Shown: positions 32,236 to 43,947 of the stretch, piece after piece
How the letters are laid out: the number at the start of each line of letters is the position of its first letter
Numbering within the stretch: position 1 is the stretch's first letter
From: Carposina sasakii
Lineage: Eukaryota > Arthropoda > Insecta > Lepidoptera > Carposinidae
Direction: 5' to 3'
Assembly: GCA_014607495.2 (NCBI GenBank)
Contig: CP053160.1
Location: 10,230,001-10,294,000 of the forward strand
Length of the DNA: 64,000 nt
Position numbers and translations under genes: made by a program
The notes under the pieces: model-generated
What the model was told of the DNA's origin: nothing
Database searches by the model: none
Seen by the model: the letters and a program-made list of their open reading frames with translations, nothing else

Positions 32236-35200
32236 TTATAGCTTAATATCTTTCTCTCCTCTCATGACTTGACTTAACATCTGGTTGCAAAGAGCTGCAT
32301 ATGGGTTTAACTCCACCACCTGCAAATTCGTAAAAAAACATTTTTACTTTATTTTCCAATGAACGCAATAATTATCTCAATTTTTATCTACAGATGCAAA
32401 ATGACATACATACATATAATCACGCCTCCATCCCTCACGGGGTAGAGCACCAAGGGCCGACAAATTGAAATGTACACTAGATTTACATGTAATATTTGTC
32501 AATGAAAATAAAGACCTTATAAAATGAAAATGACCAAGGGCCGACAGAACCACATGGTGCCACTTCTGACCAATTTTTAGGGTATAGTTGAGATGTAAGT
32601 ACAAGTTCGGTTAGTAGTGACAGGTGCAAAATGAATACGAGTAAAAACAGATTTAAGATTGTTTACATACATACATATAATCACGCCTTTATCCCTTACG
32701 GGGTAGGCAGAGCACCAAGGGCCGATAGGATTAAGATGTTTGTCTTGCTAAAACTCAAAGAATTCAACCCGATTTTAATGAAATTTTCTATAAGTGTCAA
32801 AGTAGGGCAAGGGAAGATTAAAACGTAATTATTAGTTGTTAGAAGTTAGTGCTGCAATCAGCTTTCAGTATGTAAATTAAGTCGCTGAGGGGTCTCTAGT
32901 GTAAACATAAAAATATTCCATTGTGAGAATACAGAATTTTTTGCCAAAATGAGCATGATAGATAGCTAAGGGGATATCGTTGGTGATATTACACATGCTC
33001 CCTCAAACAAGTTAGTGGAAAAAGTACCTGTTTCTTAGCAAATCCACTGCCAAGTTTAGCAGCCTCAGCGAAGGCGGCTCGCGCCTCATTATCGGACCCT
33101 CGCTTGCGGAGTAGCACCCCTCGTTGGCACAACGCTAGTGCGCGCGCGCGGCTTCGCTTGTTACTGGTAAGGTGGATGGCTCGGTCGATGTCGGACATAG
33201 CCTCTGAGGGTTATTGAAATAAAGGTAGGTATTGCTAGCTTATCACCTGACTGAGGGAAAGCCAGAGTTCCTTAGTCGACTCTTACGACATGCACGGAAG
33301 GAGATGCAGCTGATGTATTCCTGCGAAGCCCCCTCAATCGACGATAGCAACAGTAAAGTCAAACAATTAACGTGCAGAACGTGCAACGTTCGAAAGTCTT
33401 GCACAAGAATCGAGAAAATTTAAAGAAAAGTACCAGGATAGCAGGTTGTAAGAGGTGTCAGTCGCGTGCGCAGGTATCGATAGGAAGAGAGATCCAAGAT
33501 GTTTAGGGGGCGTGGCTCTCTCTTTGATTTTCGCGCACTTTTTAACGTCAATGTCAAATTTTATCCGAAGGGAAGGCCAAGGAAACTATAATCAATGTGC
33601 ATGTCATGTTGCTTTCATGTTTAGGAAATTGATTTCAGAATTTTGTGGTGCATGATATCGATGATGAATGGAAACGTAGAGAAAATCCTTCTCGTCCTAC
33701 CCTACATTTTTTGTTATCGTCTAAATAACCTACTTATGATACTATATACTAATGTTGTAACGAAAAGAAATCCCGATTTAGGCCAACGTAGTCCCGTAAC
33801 ACATGGGGCTGGAGCATGTAAGTAGTCATAATCAGCCTAGGGAGTTCAGTCAGTCTCTTGATCTGATTGCGAGATATTCCTGATTAGTCCTTGTTTGTGT
33901 ATGTACTAGTGATGTGCCGGATGTCCGTATTCGAATCCGCGGATATCCGAGGCAAAAAAAGATCCGTATCTGTGTCCGTATCCGTTACTTTTTGTGCGGA
34001 TCTTTTACGGATCTACTTACCTTATTAATTTAAATTTATAGATGAAATTCTTTAAATAAGTGATTACTTAGGTAGCAATAAAATAATCTTAAAATTTTGA
34101 GTTATACGATAGTTTTATACATACTCGCAGGAAATGTATGTTTAATTTGATTATTCGCAATCTTATGTTTTCTTTGTATTTCAATTGTAGCGGGCGATCC
34201 TGTGACTAGTTAAAGTATTATGTAAAAAAGTAGTTTTTAAGTCATTATCTAAGACCTACCTAAACGAACCACACTATTTTTTTAGAAAAAAAAAATTTGA
34301 AAAAGTAGCAAAATTATAGAATTTTCCTGCGAAAATTTTCAGTGGTTTTCGCCTCAGAATCATGGTCTGAATTTCTGAATTCGGCATATCAATATTTGCC
34401 TGGCTGTCATTTTCACCCTGTATATTTGGCACCTTTAAGTTGCAAAAGGTGTAGTTAGTTACCATATCTATAAAATATAACTCAAAAGTGCTCAATCAAC
34501 TATCTTTTTCAATGAAATCGATATTACAAGAAGTAATAAGATCACCTTTTATTAAGAAAACAAAACTTAGATCTTCGTAATATTTTTAATTCGATTTAAA
34601 TTATTTTTTTTTAAATTAGGTAAGTATCTATAAGTCGCGCGTACCGACACCGACTGCGCAAGAAGTTGAGATCCGTATCCGCGGATATTGACACAAAATA
34701 TCCGTATTCGGATGCGTATCCGCGGATACACATTTTTAACGATCCGGCACATCACTAGTATGTACCTATAGGTATACATATATATACCTATACCTTGTAA
34801 AAGCCAGGCAAGCGTCGCGTTTTGTTCGACGACTTTCACCGAGATACCTAGGTATGCTAATGTTACCATGCAAGTTAAGTTAGGCAAAATTTTAGCTTAG
34901 TAAATTCGCAAAAATGCAAAGCTCAGCTTAGGCTGCGCGATCTATAAGTACGATTTCCCTATCCAACTAACCATCATCTTTCTGCATAAGGCGCAAGACC
35001 TGAGCTCTATCATTAAACCCCTCCGCGCGTTCCGGAGCCAGTTCTATGCCCTTGCTGATGTGGGCCAGAGCCTCTTCCAGTCGACCACTCTCGGCTAGCT
35101 GCACACCTTGCGCGCTGAGGTTCTTGGACTCCGTGTGTTCATTAGCAGATACATCTACAATCAATGCCAGTTCAGGTAAAATTTACGCAATGAACTCGAC

Positions 35201-35633
35201 TTTTTGGTGTCGACTTTTACCCGTGGTCCCCCTAGTCATTATTTACCCGTTGAGCATTGCCTATATCTTTATCGATACTCCAAACTACATTCATGCAAAA
35301 TTTCAAGACTAAGATTGATACGAGTGGATAAAGCAAGAAGTAACAAACAAACAAACGGCAATAACCCACCCATTACCCTACTTTCCTTTTCCTATCTCAG
35401 TCATGGAACCCACGACCTAGACCCAATAATCCCATGCGCTTTAACTTAAGCCAAACCGGTTATACCTAAGTAGATAACTATCAAAACAATAAACGTTACT
35501 CTAAACACTGTAGATACCAACCTTCTTTGGGAAACGTATCCCCATCATCAATAATATCCCCTATCGTCACTGTAGGGTCAAAAATGCTCCTCAACACGGC
35601 TCTATCTTTTTCACTTAAGTTTTCCAAATCCAT
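32236..35633 (-). CDS. TTC36: Tetratricopeptide repeat protein 36 homologue
   Basis: Four coding exons lie on the minus strand: 35633-35522, 35154-34972, 33203-33028 and 32319-32236. Together they give 184 residues (vertebrate TTC36 is about 189). Exon 1 begins MDLENLSEKDRAVLRSIFDP and reads TVTIGDIIDDGDTFPKE. Exon 2 gives SKNLSAQGVQLAESGRLEEA and the TPR run with APERAEGFNDRAQVLRL. Exon 3 gives AMSDIDRAIHLTSNKRSRAR and the last TPR. Exon 4 gives VVELNPYAALCNQML, the family's conserved C-terminus, and ends RGEKDIKL. Three TPR units suggest a protein-binding scaffold; mammalian TTC36 (HBP21) is linked to Hsp70. All phases agree. Intron 2 holds an 851-bp hAT-like insertion, and intron 3 holds lepidopteran dispersed repeats. 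Confidence 0.92.
32404..32728 (+). repeat. Two partial copies of the CACCAAGGGCCGATAG repeat in TTC36 intron 3
   Basis: Copy one (32404-32626) is interrupted between GGGCCGACA and ACCAAGGGCCGACAGAACCA by about 70 bp of unrelated AT-rich sequence. Copy two (32664-32728) is truncated after GGGCCGATAG. Confidence 0.7.
33907..34757. mobile_element. 851-bp hAT-like element with perfect 8-bp TSD, in TTC36 intron 2
   Basis: The ends TAGTGATGTGCCGGAT and ATCCGGCACATCACTA are inverted with one gap. GTATGTAC flanks it at 33899-33906 and 34758-34765. Sub-terminal regions are rich in repeated TCCGTATCCG and CCGCGGATA motifs in both orientations, as expected for transposase sites. The interior includes the 34318-34430 repeat and has no transposase ORF. 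Confidence 0.93.
34318..34430. repeat. Dispersed ~110-bp repeat ending CACCCTGTATATTT (nested)
   Basis: It matches 20555-20655 and lies inside the 851-bp hAT-like element, so it was either carried by it or inserted into it. Confidence 0.7.
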
Positions 35634-35892
35634 GTTTTTAAATATAAAAAGCTAAAATAGACACGAGTATTCTCAATGAAGGCCTATTTATTACTAAGTT
35701 ACAAACAAGAACTTAGAAACTTGTTATTTTAATTAGGTTTCCAGATTCATGTTTATTGACCACTTATTAGAATAACATAATATTGCATAAATAAGTGTAT
35801 GATGGTAAAATTATAGGTAGTAGGTACCTTTACTTTTATAGACGAGATAGGTAGGTACTTATAGGTATCGTTCGTATTAGCTTAGCTGGGGT

Positions 35893-36060
35893 ACCAGCCC
35901 AAATAGCACGACCTGCGAAACACGATATGATAAACCGATTTATCGACATTTAGCCTGTCAAATTACGATAAATATAGCCGCCATGTTGAATTTTGTATAG
36001 CGACGATACAATATCGTACGATACGATATCCACGATGCGTGGGCATGCTAGGGGGCTGGT
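35893..36060. mobile_element. MITE-like element, copy 2
   Basis: It begins ACCAGCCC and ends GGGGCTGGT, with inner TAGCA and TGCTA also inverted, so the ends form short terminal inverted repeats. It lies about 260 bp upstream of the TTC36 start codon. Confidence 0.7.
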
Positions 36061-37029
36061 TTACTAAGCTTGTTGTGGTAATTTCTGACTGCCAATAATA
36101 ATTCTTACATTACAAATAGTTATCTCTGTCCCTTTTCACTCCACCATGTAAATAGCCGAGTCAGTAAGGGACAGGTAGAAAAAAAGTTAACTATTATTAA
36201 GAAGAGATAAGTATTAAATTTTTCAAATTTATAAAAGCATTATTGGTTTCCTCTATTTATGTAACTACTTACTAACCTACTTACCTAAAATGCATTAACA
36301 AGGTTTCTTCATTAGAAAAATATCAGATTAATATCTTCATAGCTTTCGGATGTAGGTAATTGATAAGATATCGCATAAATTATAAATTTCTACTCAAGGT
36401 ATCGAAAGTTATTTACCAAATGGAAACTATACTAGTTATTTTTATGTAAGAAGACACACATCTGGAATCAAAGTAGGTATGTAATTTCTTAAAAAAATAT
36501 TATGCAATAATGTTTGTATAGACAGATATCCGCGTTCTTTTTAGCGATTTTGTACCTATTATTCCTCTGGTCATTAATATATTATTTAGTGCGCACGCGA
36601 CGCGTTTAAATTTTCATTAGCCGAATACATTGGCAGGAGGGGTACACTTACGAATAAGATTATTTCTTGTCTTGGTAGAAAATATCTGGATACATCTAAG
36701 TGCAATTGAAAACAAAGACAGTTTCAAAATATGTTTTATGTTAAAAGGTAAAATAAACTTCCATAGATACCTAGGTGGTAAACTAGATGATAAATCTAAC
36801 AAACAAGTTGTATAAATGTTCCTTTCTCGCTCATAACGTCATCTCTCTCACTGTGTTGTTTACATTTTATTTAGTACCAAATATGTCCAAAGCAGGTAGG
36901 TGGCGCTACTGTAGTATTATAATTTGATTATGTGACCTCCGTATTTACTAACAAGCACCTAAACTAAAGGAATACTTGAGTAATGATTATAATTTAATAT
37001 CTTCCCACTACTTAGATATAAAGCCCCCT

Positions 37030-37077
37030 TGTGGCGTGCCCTGGGGAAGGCCTACGTCTGTAATAGGCTGAAGAAGC
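37030..37077 (+). mobile_element. Truncated RTE LINE 3' end
   Basis: GGCGTGCCCTGGGGAAGGCC, TACGTCTGTAATAGGCTGAA and GAAGC match the end at 1-62, with an internal deletion of the CAGCAGTGGACTG block. Confidence 0.65.
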
Positions 37078-37467
37078 AGACTTACATATAGATATTTCAT
37101 TTCACAGAACCGTGAGATAAAACCACTATATCTCTCTAGCCAATGGGCCAACACTTACTCTCTGCTATTGCCTGCTAAACTAGAACTAAGTATTCATTAA
37201 GCTTAGGGGCTTGTTAATTAAAATGGGCTTTTAAATAAATGTTCCTATCTACTTTATCTCAGACATGTTGGTACAAACCTTAGACTAATACAAATTCACT
37301 ATATCATATTGCTCATAACATAATTGTACAAGCGCATAAAAAGAGCGAGGACAAAGCGATGTGCTTGAATGAATAAAGAAAGAGAGGAACTGAGCTTTAG
37401 TGAGTACAACGTGGTTTCCCTCTCTTCTCTACTTTCACTGTTTTATTGAATTTGTATTAGTCTAAGG

Positions 37468-37629
37468 CAGTCTTTCCCAAAATGGGCGATAACGCCCCCT
37501 CGTGGGCGTTGGAGGCCTAGAGAGGGGCAGTAAAGGCCCCAGAAAAAAACATTTTTAAGGTGAAATAAAAATGGGGGCGCTACTGATTCTCAAAGTGGGC
37601 GTTAGACGAAATAAGTTTGCAAACCTCTG
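37468..37629. mobile_element. 162-bp non-autonomous hAT-like element with perfect 8-bp TSD
   Basis: The ends CAGTCTTTCCCAAA and TTTGCAAACCTCTG are imperfect inverted repeats of the same terminal type as 30434-30620. The octamer GTCTAAGG flanks both sides (37460-37467 and 37630-37637). The interior is G/C-rich (GGGGGCGC, GCCCCC). Confidence 0.92.
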
Positions 37630-40600
37630 GTCTAAGGCATCGACAAATTTAACATTTATCAATGACTAAATAAAAACACGAAACACCTAGCTTTGCATCT
37701 ATCAGTCATCCATCACAATCCAAATAAAGGCAAAACATAAGCAATAAATATGTTAATTGGCACAAAAAATTGTTCACAATAAAAAAATATAATGTACCTA
37801 CTCATGTATTTACAAATTTATAATTAATGTGATTCATAAATAAATTGGCCGTATAGAAATTAACAGGAAAATATTCATATGTACAGTATAACAAGATAAA
37901 TAATGGACATTGACATACTTCGTTTGGGCATTGACTTACTTCAATTGTCCCATGTTGACGAAGATTTTCTTAGAAATATTTCTTTGCTTGTAATAAAGTT
38001 AAAAGTATAAAGTTTGCGATGTAAATTATATATCTTGAACAACTGTACGTAGTTATTATCCTGCAATTTACTCCTCTCTGATTTCTAGAGGATATCTCTC
38101 TAGTTGGGACATGGTGTCCTTAAAGAGCTAAAGATATGGTGTAAAATTATCACTATTAAGTGAGTAATAACAAGTAACAATTAACTCATTATTTATGAGC
38201 TCTGTAATATTTTAAGACCTACCGTCCGAAACGCGTAGTTTTGTATTTGCTTGCAGACTTAAAACAATTTTTTTATGTAGTCTGCAAGCAAGCACAATGA
38301 AAAATACTCTTCGTTGCGTAAAAGTCAGTAGGCCTTTGTATTGACTACACGTTGACGTATCAAATCTAAACTACACCATACGGATTTTAACTCGATAAAA
38401 TATCACCCATAATGACGCGTTATTTTACGTTTTAAATGCGTATTGTAGTCGATTCGAACCGTCACAGTTAAAAAGTTGTCATAAATTTGTCCCTTTCTGT
38501 CCCATCCATTGGAGAAGTGTAGACCAGGCTCATTTTAAACTTACGTTTAAGTGTGACGGTCAGAGTCTACCATATTGCGGGTCTCAACGGGTTTAATGGT
38601 CCTGTTCTTATTTGCTATCTCCATCCCTCAATTTTGAATAAATTCTAGTCATTGGTATGAGTACTAAATTACGCAGTACCATACCAAAGCAATATCTGCA
38701 ATCAATTTCAAAGTAAAACTTCGACAAATGTAGTGTTATTTTTAAAAACATTTAAAAATAACCTGAATAAAATTAATTCTCATACAGCCATCTTAATTAG
38801 GCGTTGCTCATACAAACTTAAAACTGTAATAATCGATTTTTTGATGTGACGAGTGATCTACCGATTTGCCTTCCTCATCCATACTCAATGAACATAACAA
38901 TGTATACAAGGCTTGTAATTAAACGATTACTATATATCACAATCCTCGAGTTATATGTACTTATTCTAAATTTCCTGGTTGGCTCACTTCAATTGTAGCT
39001 TCGCACTTAGCTTGTATGTAACTTAGGTACCAATGAAAGTGTGTACTTTTATAAGAACAGTTGAATTGTAATAAAAAAAATTAATCTCAGATTGGATATT
39101 ATTGATTATTATTCAAGAGCGAAACCGAGAAGCATGTGAAGAATTTAATGATTTTGGACAAGATGAAAGATCTTTGGCTAGCCCCTTTGGGACATTGCAT
39201 TAGGTTATGTAATGTATGATACTATATATGCTGTAAATTTACATTGATATTAAAAAGGATGTCCTCTTATCCTATTCAGAGTATATAATGTTGTGAGTTG
39301 GGACTCTCTTTTGCCGGGAGCCCCTTCCGGCTGGCGCCTGTGGCATTTTGCCGACTTGCTACCCTGTAATTATGCCCCTGGGAGGAGCTATACAACAATG
39401 CCTTTGTATTATCCTGTCCCACATGGACTGTTCTCTCACCTATAAGCCATTACCCAGAATGCCATGAATAGCCACATTTAAAGTGATCCAACCAGATAAC
39501 ATACACCTCAGTCACCCTCATAACTTCTTAATATATCTGTACCAATAAAATGATTTGACTAAAATCTAGATTTTTTTGCACCTACTGACACAAATATATT
39601 AAGAACAGTTAAATATCTAAACCTAAATAATATGTAAGAAAAATATACAATGTAGCAAGTACCTTAAGACTAAATAATATGACTACATTAGGTATAGAAA
39701 AATTGGGTATCAAAATGTACACTAATCTTGATATTCTCATTAATGTATGTACAGAATTTGAACTTCACTAAATTGTCAAATTTCATTATCCCACCTGTGT
39801 AACCATTGTGTAACAATCAATAGACAACAGATAAAGGTTCATCCACACACCATATTTTAAGCAGTAGTGTAGCCTAACCTTAAGTCAGTGATCAGTCATG
39901 ATGTTACAACTACTGTAGTCCATTTCATAGAAAACCTACATGATTTCAGACATTGTTGTATGGAGATATACAGATAGTGTAATCATACTCATACAAAGAG
40001 CAACTAATGTATTAAGGAACTATTTGGTGAAACAGACTTATAGTGCCAACATGTTAATATTACACAGGCTTTAATTTCATGAACATTTATATAAAAATGT
40101 CTTCCCCTTTTCATTTTCATGCACATACATTCAACATGTCAGTGTCCAATTAATAAAATCTCATAATATTAAAGTACATATACACATACCTACATGTTTT
40201 CAACTAAATTTCTTAAAGGTATAAAAATGTCTCAGTATGCTAATGTCAGGGACAAACTGGTAAATTCTTTACAAATTGATTTCACAATGTTAATAATTAG
40301 TAAGAATTCTACGTTAAAAGTATCACCAAGTGATATTTGTATCACGGTGGCAAGGTAACAATAATGTTACTCTATAAAACAATGTATATTTACAATCAAA
40401 TATTGTTCCCAGATGTGAGCACTCAAAATTTATAAAAACTTGCAATTTTGGAAATTTGGGCAATGTGTCTCAGTAAATATAACATTGTATTTAATGCATA
40501 ACTCATATATGTACCTATCTTAAGACTTAATCCTGGACAGGCTGCTAAAGCTATTTTCAATTTAGGCAGATGTAAAGGTCTCTTGTGATACAGTGATACA

Positions 40601-41255
40601 TATGTATATACATACAATCTCAATAATAACCTTTACTATGGCTATTTAAAGTTGATGCAATGTGTATGTCTCTAATGAAATTCTTAAGAGATATAATAAT
40701 GATATTGTGGTACACATTTAAGCGTATTCGACCCCACATATGACCTTTTCACATTAAGAATGTATGATATCCAAAAATTAGTGAAATTGAGTTAATATTT
40801 CATAAGATAATAGAACACACTTGTCTAGATTAGAGATTAGACAATTTTAATGTGAGAAGACATGTTCATAGTCAGGGTCCGGGTGACAAACAAACTCAAA
40901 TTGGCACGTGGGGTAAAAAGTATGAGCAATAAGTTATCAGTGCTCACTGCTCACCCATTCTGAAAGACTAGGTTATAAATTTCCATGTCATTTGATTTGC
41001 TAATTGTCTCAACTGCCTAAATATGGTTCAAATAGTTTAGCAGCTCAAATAGAATAAAATTCAGTACCTACTCATAGGTTTAGTTAAGCAATTGAGTGGT
41101 TATTCATAAAAAACCATTAATAATATAAAAATAACAACACATTGTGTGTTTCATGCCACAAATAGTCAAACTCACTAAAATTTATATTTTCAATTTGTAA
41201 AGTTGGATGGAACCAAGTTTGTGTAACAGTAAAATATGGGTACTTCCTGCCAATG

Positions 41256-42089
41256 CTACCTTCTTATGAAGCCTTTAGTACCGTCAGGCCCACGTGGAGT
41301 CCTGATGACCAGCACCCCTGGAGGAGGTGGGGACGGGAACACCCCAACAGTAGTGGTAACTTGTGGTAACCGAGATAGGACTTTCTTGTCCTTTCCTTTG
41401 GCATTATTGTCACTTGGTCCATTATTTTTTGTCCTATTCACATTAACATTTGGCTCATTCAGAGTGTTGGCTTGAAGTTTATCTTGTAATCGCGTTAAAC
41501 TGAAAAATAAAAATGTTTTGTTGCAAAATATGTGCTGGTTTCATTTGCCATGACAAAGACATCACACATTATAGTTATACACTATTTTGTGGTCGTGTCA
41601 TCAATAACATAACATTTAATAACTTATACATACTTGTCATCAATAACATCTTCGGGACTACGCGCTTCACCTAGGATCCGGAGTCGAGCTTCCTCATATT
41701 CCTTCTGCCTTTGTTCAAGAGTCTTAACCGGCCGCGCACGGTTTTCGCCATTTAGCTGGCAGCCTGATGACGACGATGGTCGCTTCAGAATACGAATAGT
41801 CGGCTCCGGCATAACGCACTGTGATCCTATACACGCGTTCTCCTCCACTATTACGTTAGTAACCTTGCAGGTTTTTATTGAATTTGTAACAGTGGCTACT
41901 GCTGCTGGATTACTGGACATCAGCTTGATCTTCTGGTCCAACTGAAACAGAAAACTTGTGGTGAATATATAATTTGAGCTGGTGCCGACGAGGCAATCTC
42001 CAAAGATAGCACACAAAGCTAGGGCTTACGCCAATTTCGTCCATATCCTCCCAACTTTCACATACGTCAACTTCATCATAGGCCGCCAT
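41256..42089 (-). CDS. SZRD1: SUZ domain-containing protein 1 homologue
   Basis: Three minus-strand exons, 42089-42030, 41941-41634 and 41499-41256, encode 203 residues with matching phases. The start MAAYDEVDVCESWEDMDEIG matches the acidic N-terminal CESWEDxxDxG motif of the family. Exon 2 begins LDQKIKLMSSNP and contains EPTIRILKRPSSSSG, the SUZ motif, followed by KTLEQRQKEYEEARLRILGE. Exon 3 ends TPRGPDGTKGFIRR, the SUZ-C motif. SUZ domains bind RNA in other proteins, and SZRD1 itself is a small, conserved, poorly characterised cytoplasmic protein. It is longer than human SZRD1 (about 152 residues) because of Asn/Lys- and Pro-rich linkers. The start codon is the only in-frame ATG before the motif. 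A transposon-like element with inverted ends begins about 130 bp upstream. Confidence 0.93.
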
Positions 42090-42211
42090 GTTGACTGAAA
42101 AAAAAATATAAGAAATGTTGCCAACTTGCCACTGAGTGAACTGTCATTCTTTTATTTTTAAAGAACATAAGCAATAGTTTGACTGTGAGTTGGACGGTTG
42201 GACGCTTTGTC

Positions 42212-42775
42212 TTACCCCGGCGCCAGACATAGTTTCAAAGATTTGCTTCTTTGAATACTTTGCAATGCTTTGAAAACACATTTGAACATTGGCGCAACCT
42301 GCTAGACATGTTTCGCAAAGACTTTTCTCCACAGTTCGCTGGTAGACAACAAACAAGATGGACGACGATTTTATTATTTATGTGCATATAATTATTTTTT
42401 ACGTGTGAAATAAAATTTAAGGAAACGTCCGAGAAGGAGGCGCGAATGGATGTGTGAAATGTACCGTAATAAATCAAGGGACCTATGTGTATTTGATGAA
42501 TTTTAACTACTAGGTATTTCAATACAGTCTCACAAAACCATTTCGCTCAACAATGCTCGCGCAAATGGACTTTACACAAGTGTGGCAGGCTACGCAAACA
42601 TTTGAACACATACGACTTTGAACGCTTTGATGTGCGCTAAAAAACCGACACCGCATGGCAAAGTGCAAATCTTTGTCCAATCTTTAGAACATATTCAAAG
42701 TCTCGTGCCACACATGGTCATGTCATCAAACAAGTGTTCAATCAAGTGAAGCTATGTCTGGCGCCGGCCTCACAC
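42212..42775. mobile_element. ~560-bp DNA element upstream of SZRD1 with inverted ends
   Basis: CCGGCGCCAGACATAG at about 42216 is repeated in inverted orientation as CTATGTCTGGCGCCGG at about 42752-42767. The sub-terminal DNA contains many TTTGAACA / TGTTCAAA and CAAAG motifs in both orientations. I could not settle the target duplication. No transposase is present. It starts about 130 bp upstream of the SZRD1 ATG. Confidence 0.75.
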
Positions 42776-43084
42776 ATACAGAATTTGAGAATTTAGATTT
42801 TTCATAAAAGTAAACAAATCCTTTTTTACTGGTGCTTAAAAGACATAGAAATGTATACAAGCTGGAAACAGCGCTTCTTACTAAAAACTGCCTCCCGAAA
42901 ATTTGACCAATTTGACCTTGAAAAACTAGACGGGAAAAAAGTAGAGTGTACTCACAATTTGATTTTAATGGACATTTAATTCAATGACATTTCTACCACG
43001 AACAACCCAAGTAACACAGGAAGCATTTTAACAAACGAATAATTAACTTATGTAGAACTTAAGGTTCGTAGAAACTCTTATATG

Positions 43085-43192
43085 ATAAAATTATTAATAA
43101 AGAAATGGAAAAAAATCCTCACCCGGGTGGGAATCGAACCCACGACCTCTGCATTCCGCGTGTCAGTGCTCTAACCACTGAGCCACCGGGTC
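43085..43192 (-). mobile_element. tRNA-derived SINE, full tRNA head
   Basis: The reverse strand from 43192 to 43119 has tRNA shape. It has a 6-of-7 bp acceptor stem (GACCCGG with CCGGGTG), a perfect D stem (GCTC/GAGC) with the A-box TGGCTCAGTGGTTA, and a perfect T stem (GTGGG/CCCAC) with the B-box GGTTCGATTCC. The anticodon arm does not pair properly. A conserved body (ATTTTTTTCCATTTCTTTAT) follows. The same head plus body appears twice more, so this is a SINE rather than a working tRNA gene. Confidence 0.8.
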
Positions 43193-43402
43193 AATTACTC
43201 GGATGACGAATTTTACCATCTCTTTTCTAAATTACATATTGGCAACGTTATTTTTCATCCCGATAGCTATACACTAGCCAAATCTCGGCAAACAAAGCTG
43301 AATCCCTCAGCACAATGTTTAAAGATGAAACGATCAACCATATCCTAACGGATTATATTAATGGAGAAGTGTTTTTATACATTTATCTTAGTCAAGATAT
43401 TA

Positions 43403-43480
43403 TATATTATAAAATTATTAATAAAGAAATGGAAAAAATTCCTCACCCGGGTGGGAATCGAACCCACGACTTATATGAGT
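43403..43480 (-). mobile_element. tRNA-derived SINE, truncated copy
   Basis: It has the same body and the T arm through GTCGTGGGTTCGATTCCCAC, then breaks off. It lies about 290 bp from the full copy in the same orientation. Confidence 0.8.
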
Positions 43481-43612
43481 TTACCGAGCATCTTGATGCT
43501 TTATATGAGCATTTTGAAACCATTATGATGCTTTACACTGTATAAGGGGTGGATAATTGCATATCAAAATGATTTTGTAATGCCTCTAGTTTTAGTGCAT
43601 CAATACACAAAG

Positions 43613-43947
43613 CAGCTTTCAGCTGTTTTTAGTACATTTGGCTCTACAATTGCATTTTTAAGTAGGATATAAATGCTCAATGCTGTTTAGCAGCATAAAC
43701 ATTATGTCATGTAAATCCGCCATACAGCTTTTAGCTGTTTTTGATGTCTAAGGGTCTACAATAGCATTTTTAAATAGTAAGATAATGCCTAATGCATAAA
43801 CTTGTGCTATTATAATGCACCGTAATTCCATTCTACAGGTTTGGGCTGTTTTTAGTGCCCTTCGTTATTTAACTAGTAAGGAAATGCCTAGTATTGCTAA
43901 GTAGCATAAACGTGAATCAATGTAATGCTTGCATTTTTGAAGGTCAA
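43613..43947 (+). repeat. Three-unit 111-bp tandem repeat
   Basis: Units start at 43613, 43725 and 43836 with CAG(C/G)TTT..GCTGTTTTT. They share a central GCATTTTTAA..AGTA block, AATGC(C)TAATGC or AATGCTCAATGC, and an AGCATAAAC motif. The units are diverged, so the array is old. Confidence 0.75.

Larger units (their letters stand above)
35634..41255. other. Gene-poor region between TTC36 and SZRD1
   Basis: AT-rich sequence holding the MITE-like copy 35893-36060, an RTE LINE tail at 37030-37077 and a hAT-like element at 37468-37629. The part nearest 41.2 kb could be SZRD1 3' UTR. 39300-39480 is a GC-richer patch of unknown nature. I find no convincing coding exon. Confidence 0.55.

Noticed and set aside
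34567..34887. 106-codon minus-strand ORF
   Set aside because: It begins outside and runs into the right end of the 851-bp hAT-like element. Its Ile/Arg repeats come from the TCCGTATCCG terminal motifs, with no transposase similarity.
35046..35312. 88-codon plus-strand ORF
   Set aside because: It is antisense to TTC36 exon 2 and runs into the intron, so it is a shadow.
43119..43192. Functional tRNA gene on the minus strand
   Set aside because: D and T arms and both promoter boxes are good, but the anticodon stem pairs at only three positions with a misplaced loop. The sequence with its 3' body also occurs in other, broken copies, so it is a SINE head.
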